Shown here piece after piece: positions 63,870-64,000 of a stretch of DNA of 64,000 bases. The stretch is from Bartonella tribocorum (GTDB lineage: Bacteria > Pseudomonadota > Alphaproteobacteria > Rhizobiales > Rhizobiaceae). Position numbers and translations under genes: made by a program. Position 1 is the first letter of the stretch, and every line of letters starts with the position of its first letter. The stretch covers positions 70,817 through 134,816 of the forward strand of contig NZ_NJGE01000001.1 of assembly GCF_002777915.1 (NCBI RefSeq), given 5' to 3'. Below the pieces are notes generated by a model that saw only the letters and a program-made list of their open reading frames with translations, had not been told where the DNA came from and searched no databases.

Positions 63870-64000
63870 ATGGATGATGCTAAAGACAGTGCTGTCGATG
63901 TTTTGGAAAAACAAGCAGCATTTTTATCGTCTGCTTTACCTTATATGCAAAAATACGAAAATGAAACGGTTGTGGTAAAATATGGCGGTCATGCCATGGG
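63870..64000 (+). CDS. argB: Acetylglutamate kinase (3' end outside the window)
   Basis: Second enzyme of arginine synthesis, phosphorylating N-acetylglutamate. Only the first 43 residues are present, ending in [11 protein letters not shown], the conserved glycine-rich phosphate-binding start of the amino-acid kinase fold. The preceding helix ([14 protein letters not shown]) matches the rhizobial protein. GAGGAGG precedes the ATG. Confidence 0.9.
   Translation, partial: MDDAKDSAVDVLEKQAAFLSSALPYMQKYENETVVVKYGGHAM

Overview
This is an AT-rich alphaproteobacterial chromosome segment, almost certainly from Bartonella (order Hyphomicrobiales/Rhizobiales). Four things point that way. The genes are core rhizobial-type genes with Bartonella-like codon use. 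ChvI/ChvG (called BatR/BatS in Bartonella), HprK, a PTS EIIA and HPr lie together. A class I lysyl-tRNA synthetase is present. The core genes are separated by many 0.4-1.3 kb spacers that hold decayed DNA, as expected of a host-restricted genome undergoing reduction. I see no rRNA, tRNA, CRISPR array, intact insertion sequence or intact prophage.

Layout. 1-2802: 3' end of lysyl-tRNA synthetase, then release factor 3. 3189-10290: addB-addA-trxA (double-strand break repair and thioredoxin). 10871-15279 (minus): ahcY, a DivL-type pseudokinase and tsaE. 15860-19146 (minus): accD, folC and an NDUFA9-like reductase. 20149-28329 (minus): an EI24/CysZ-like membrane protein, the ubiE-ubiB-coaBC group and gyrB. 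29352-31826: an orphan amino-acid-type binding protein facing a ComM-like ATPase. 32229-38845: tamA-tamB outer-membrane assembly genes. 40124-41890: an MsbA-type ABC exporter. 43128-46797: infC (with a probable AUU start), an alpha/beta hydrolase, a YgjP-type metalloprotease and dapE. 47647-52468: rdgB-hemW facing away from hrcA-grpE, then thpR. 53051-56930 (minus): chvI-chvG-hprK-EIIA-ptsH, the regulatory cluster. 57318-62668: kbp, a PCuAC copper chaperone, then dnaK-dnaJ. The window ends in the start of argB.

How the genes work together. The heat-shock set (hrcA, grpE, dnaK, dnaJ) is split over two loci. The ChvG/ChvI system is co-transcribed with HPr kinase and a permease-less PTS, linking envelope/pH sensing with carbon status; in Bartonella the ChvI orthologue BatR controls type IV secretion genes. 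DivL belongs to the CckA-CtrA cell-cycle pathway. TamA/TamB and the MsbA-like exporter serve outer-membrane biogenesis.

Most unusual observations. (1) A family of at least five degenerate ~300-380 bp repeats in the spacers. Read on the correct strand, they contain decayed 5' ends of a P4-type tyrosine integrase gene. One copy is inverted relative to the rest, and further copies keep only the 5' flank. (2) CoaBC carries an N-terminal FitA/Arc-type ribbon-helix-helix domain, and a glutamate occupies the position of the E. coli catalytic Cys158. (3) The DivL homologue has Tyr where histidine kinases have the phosphorylated His. (4) AccD has lost all four zinc-ribbon cysteines. (5) infC appears to start at AUU.
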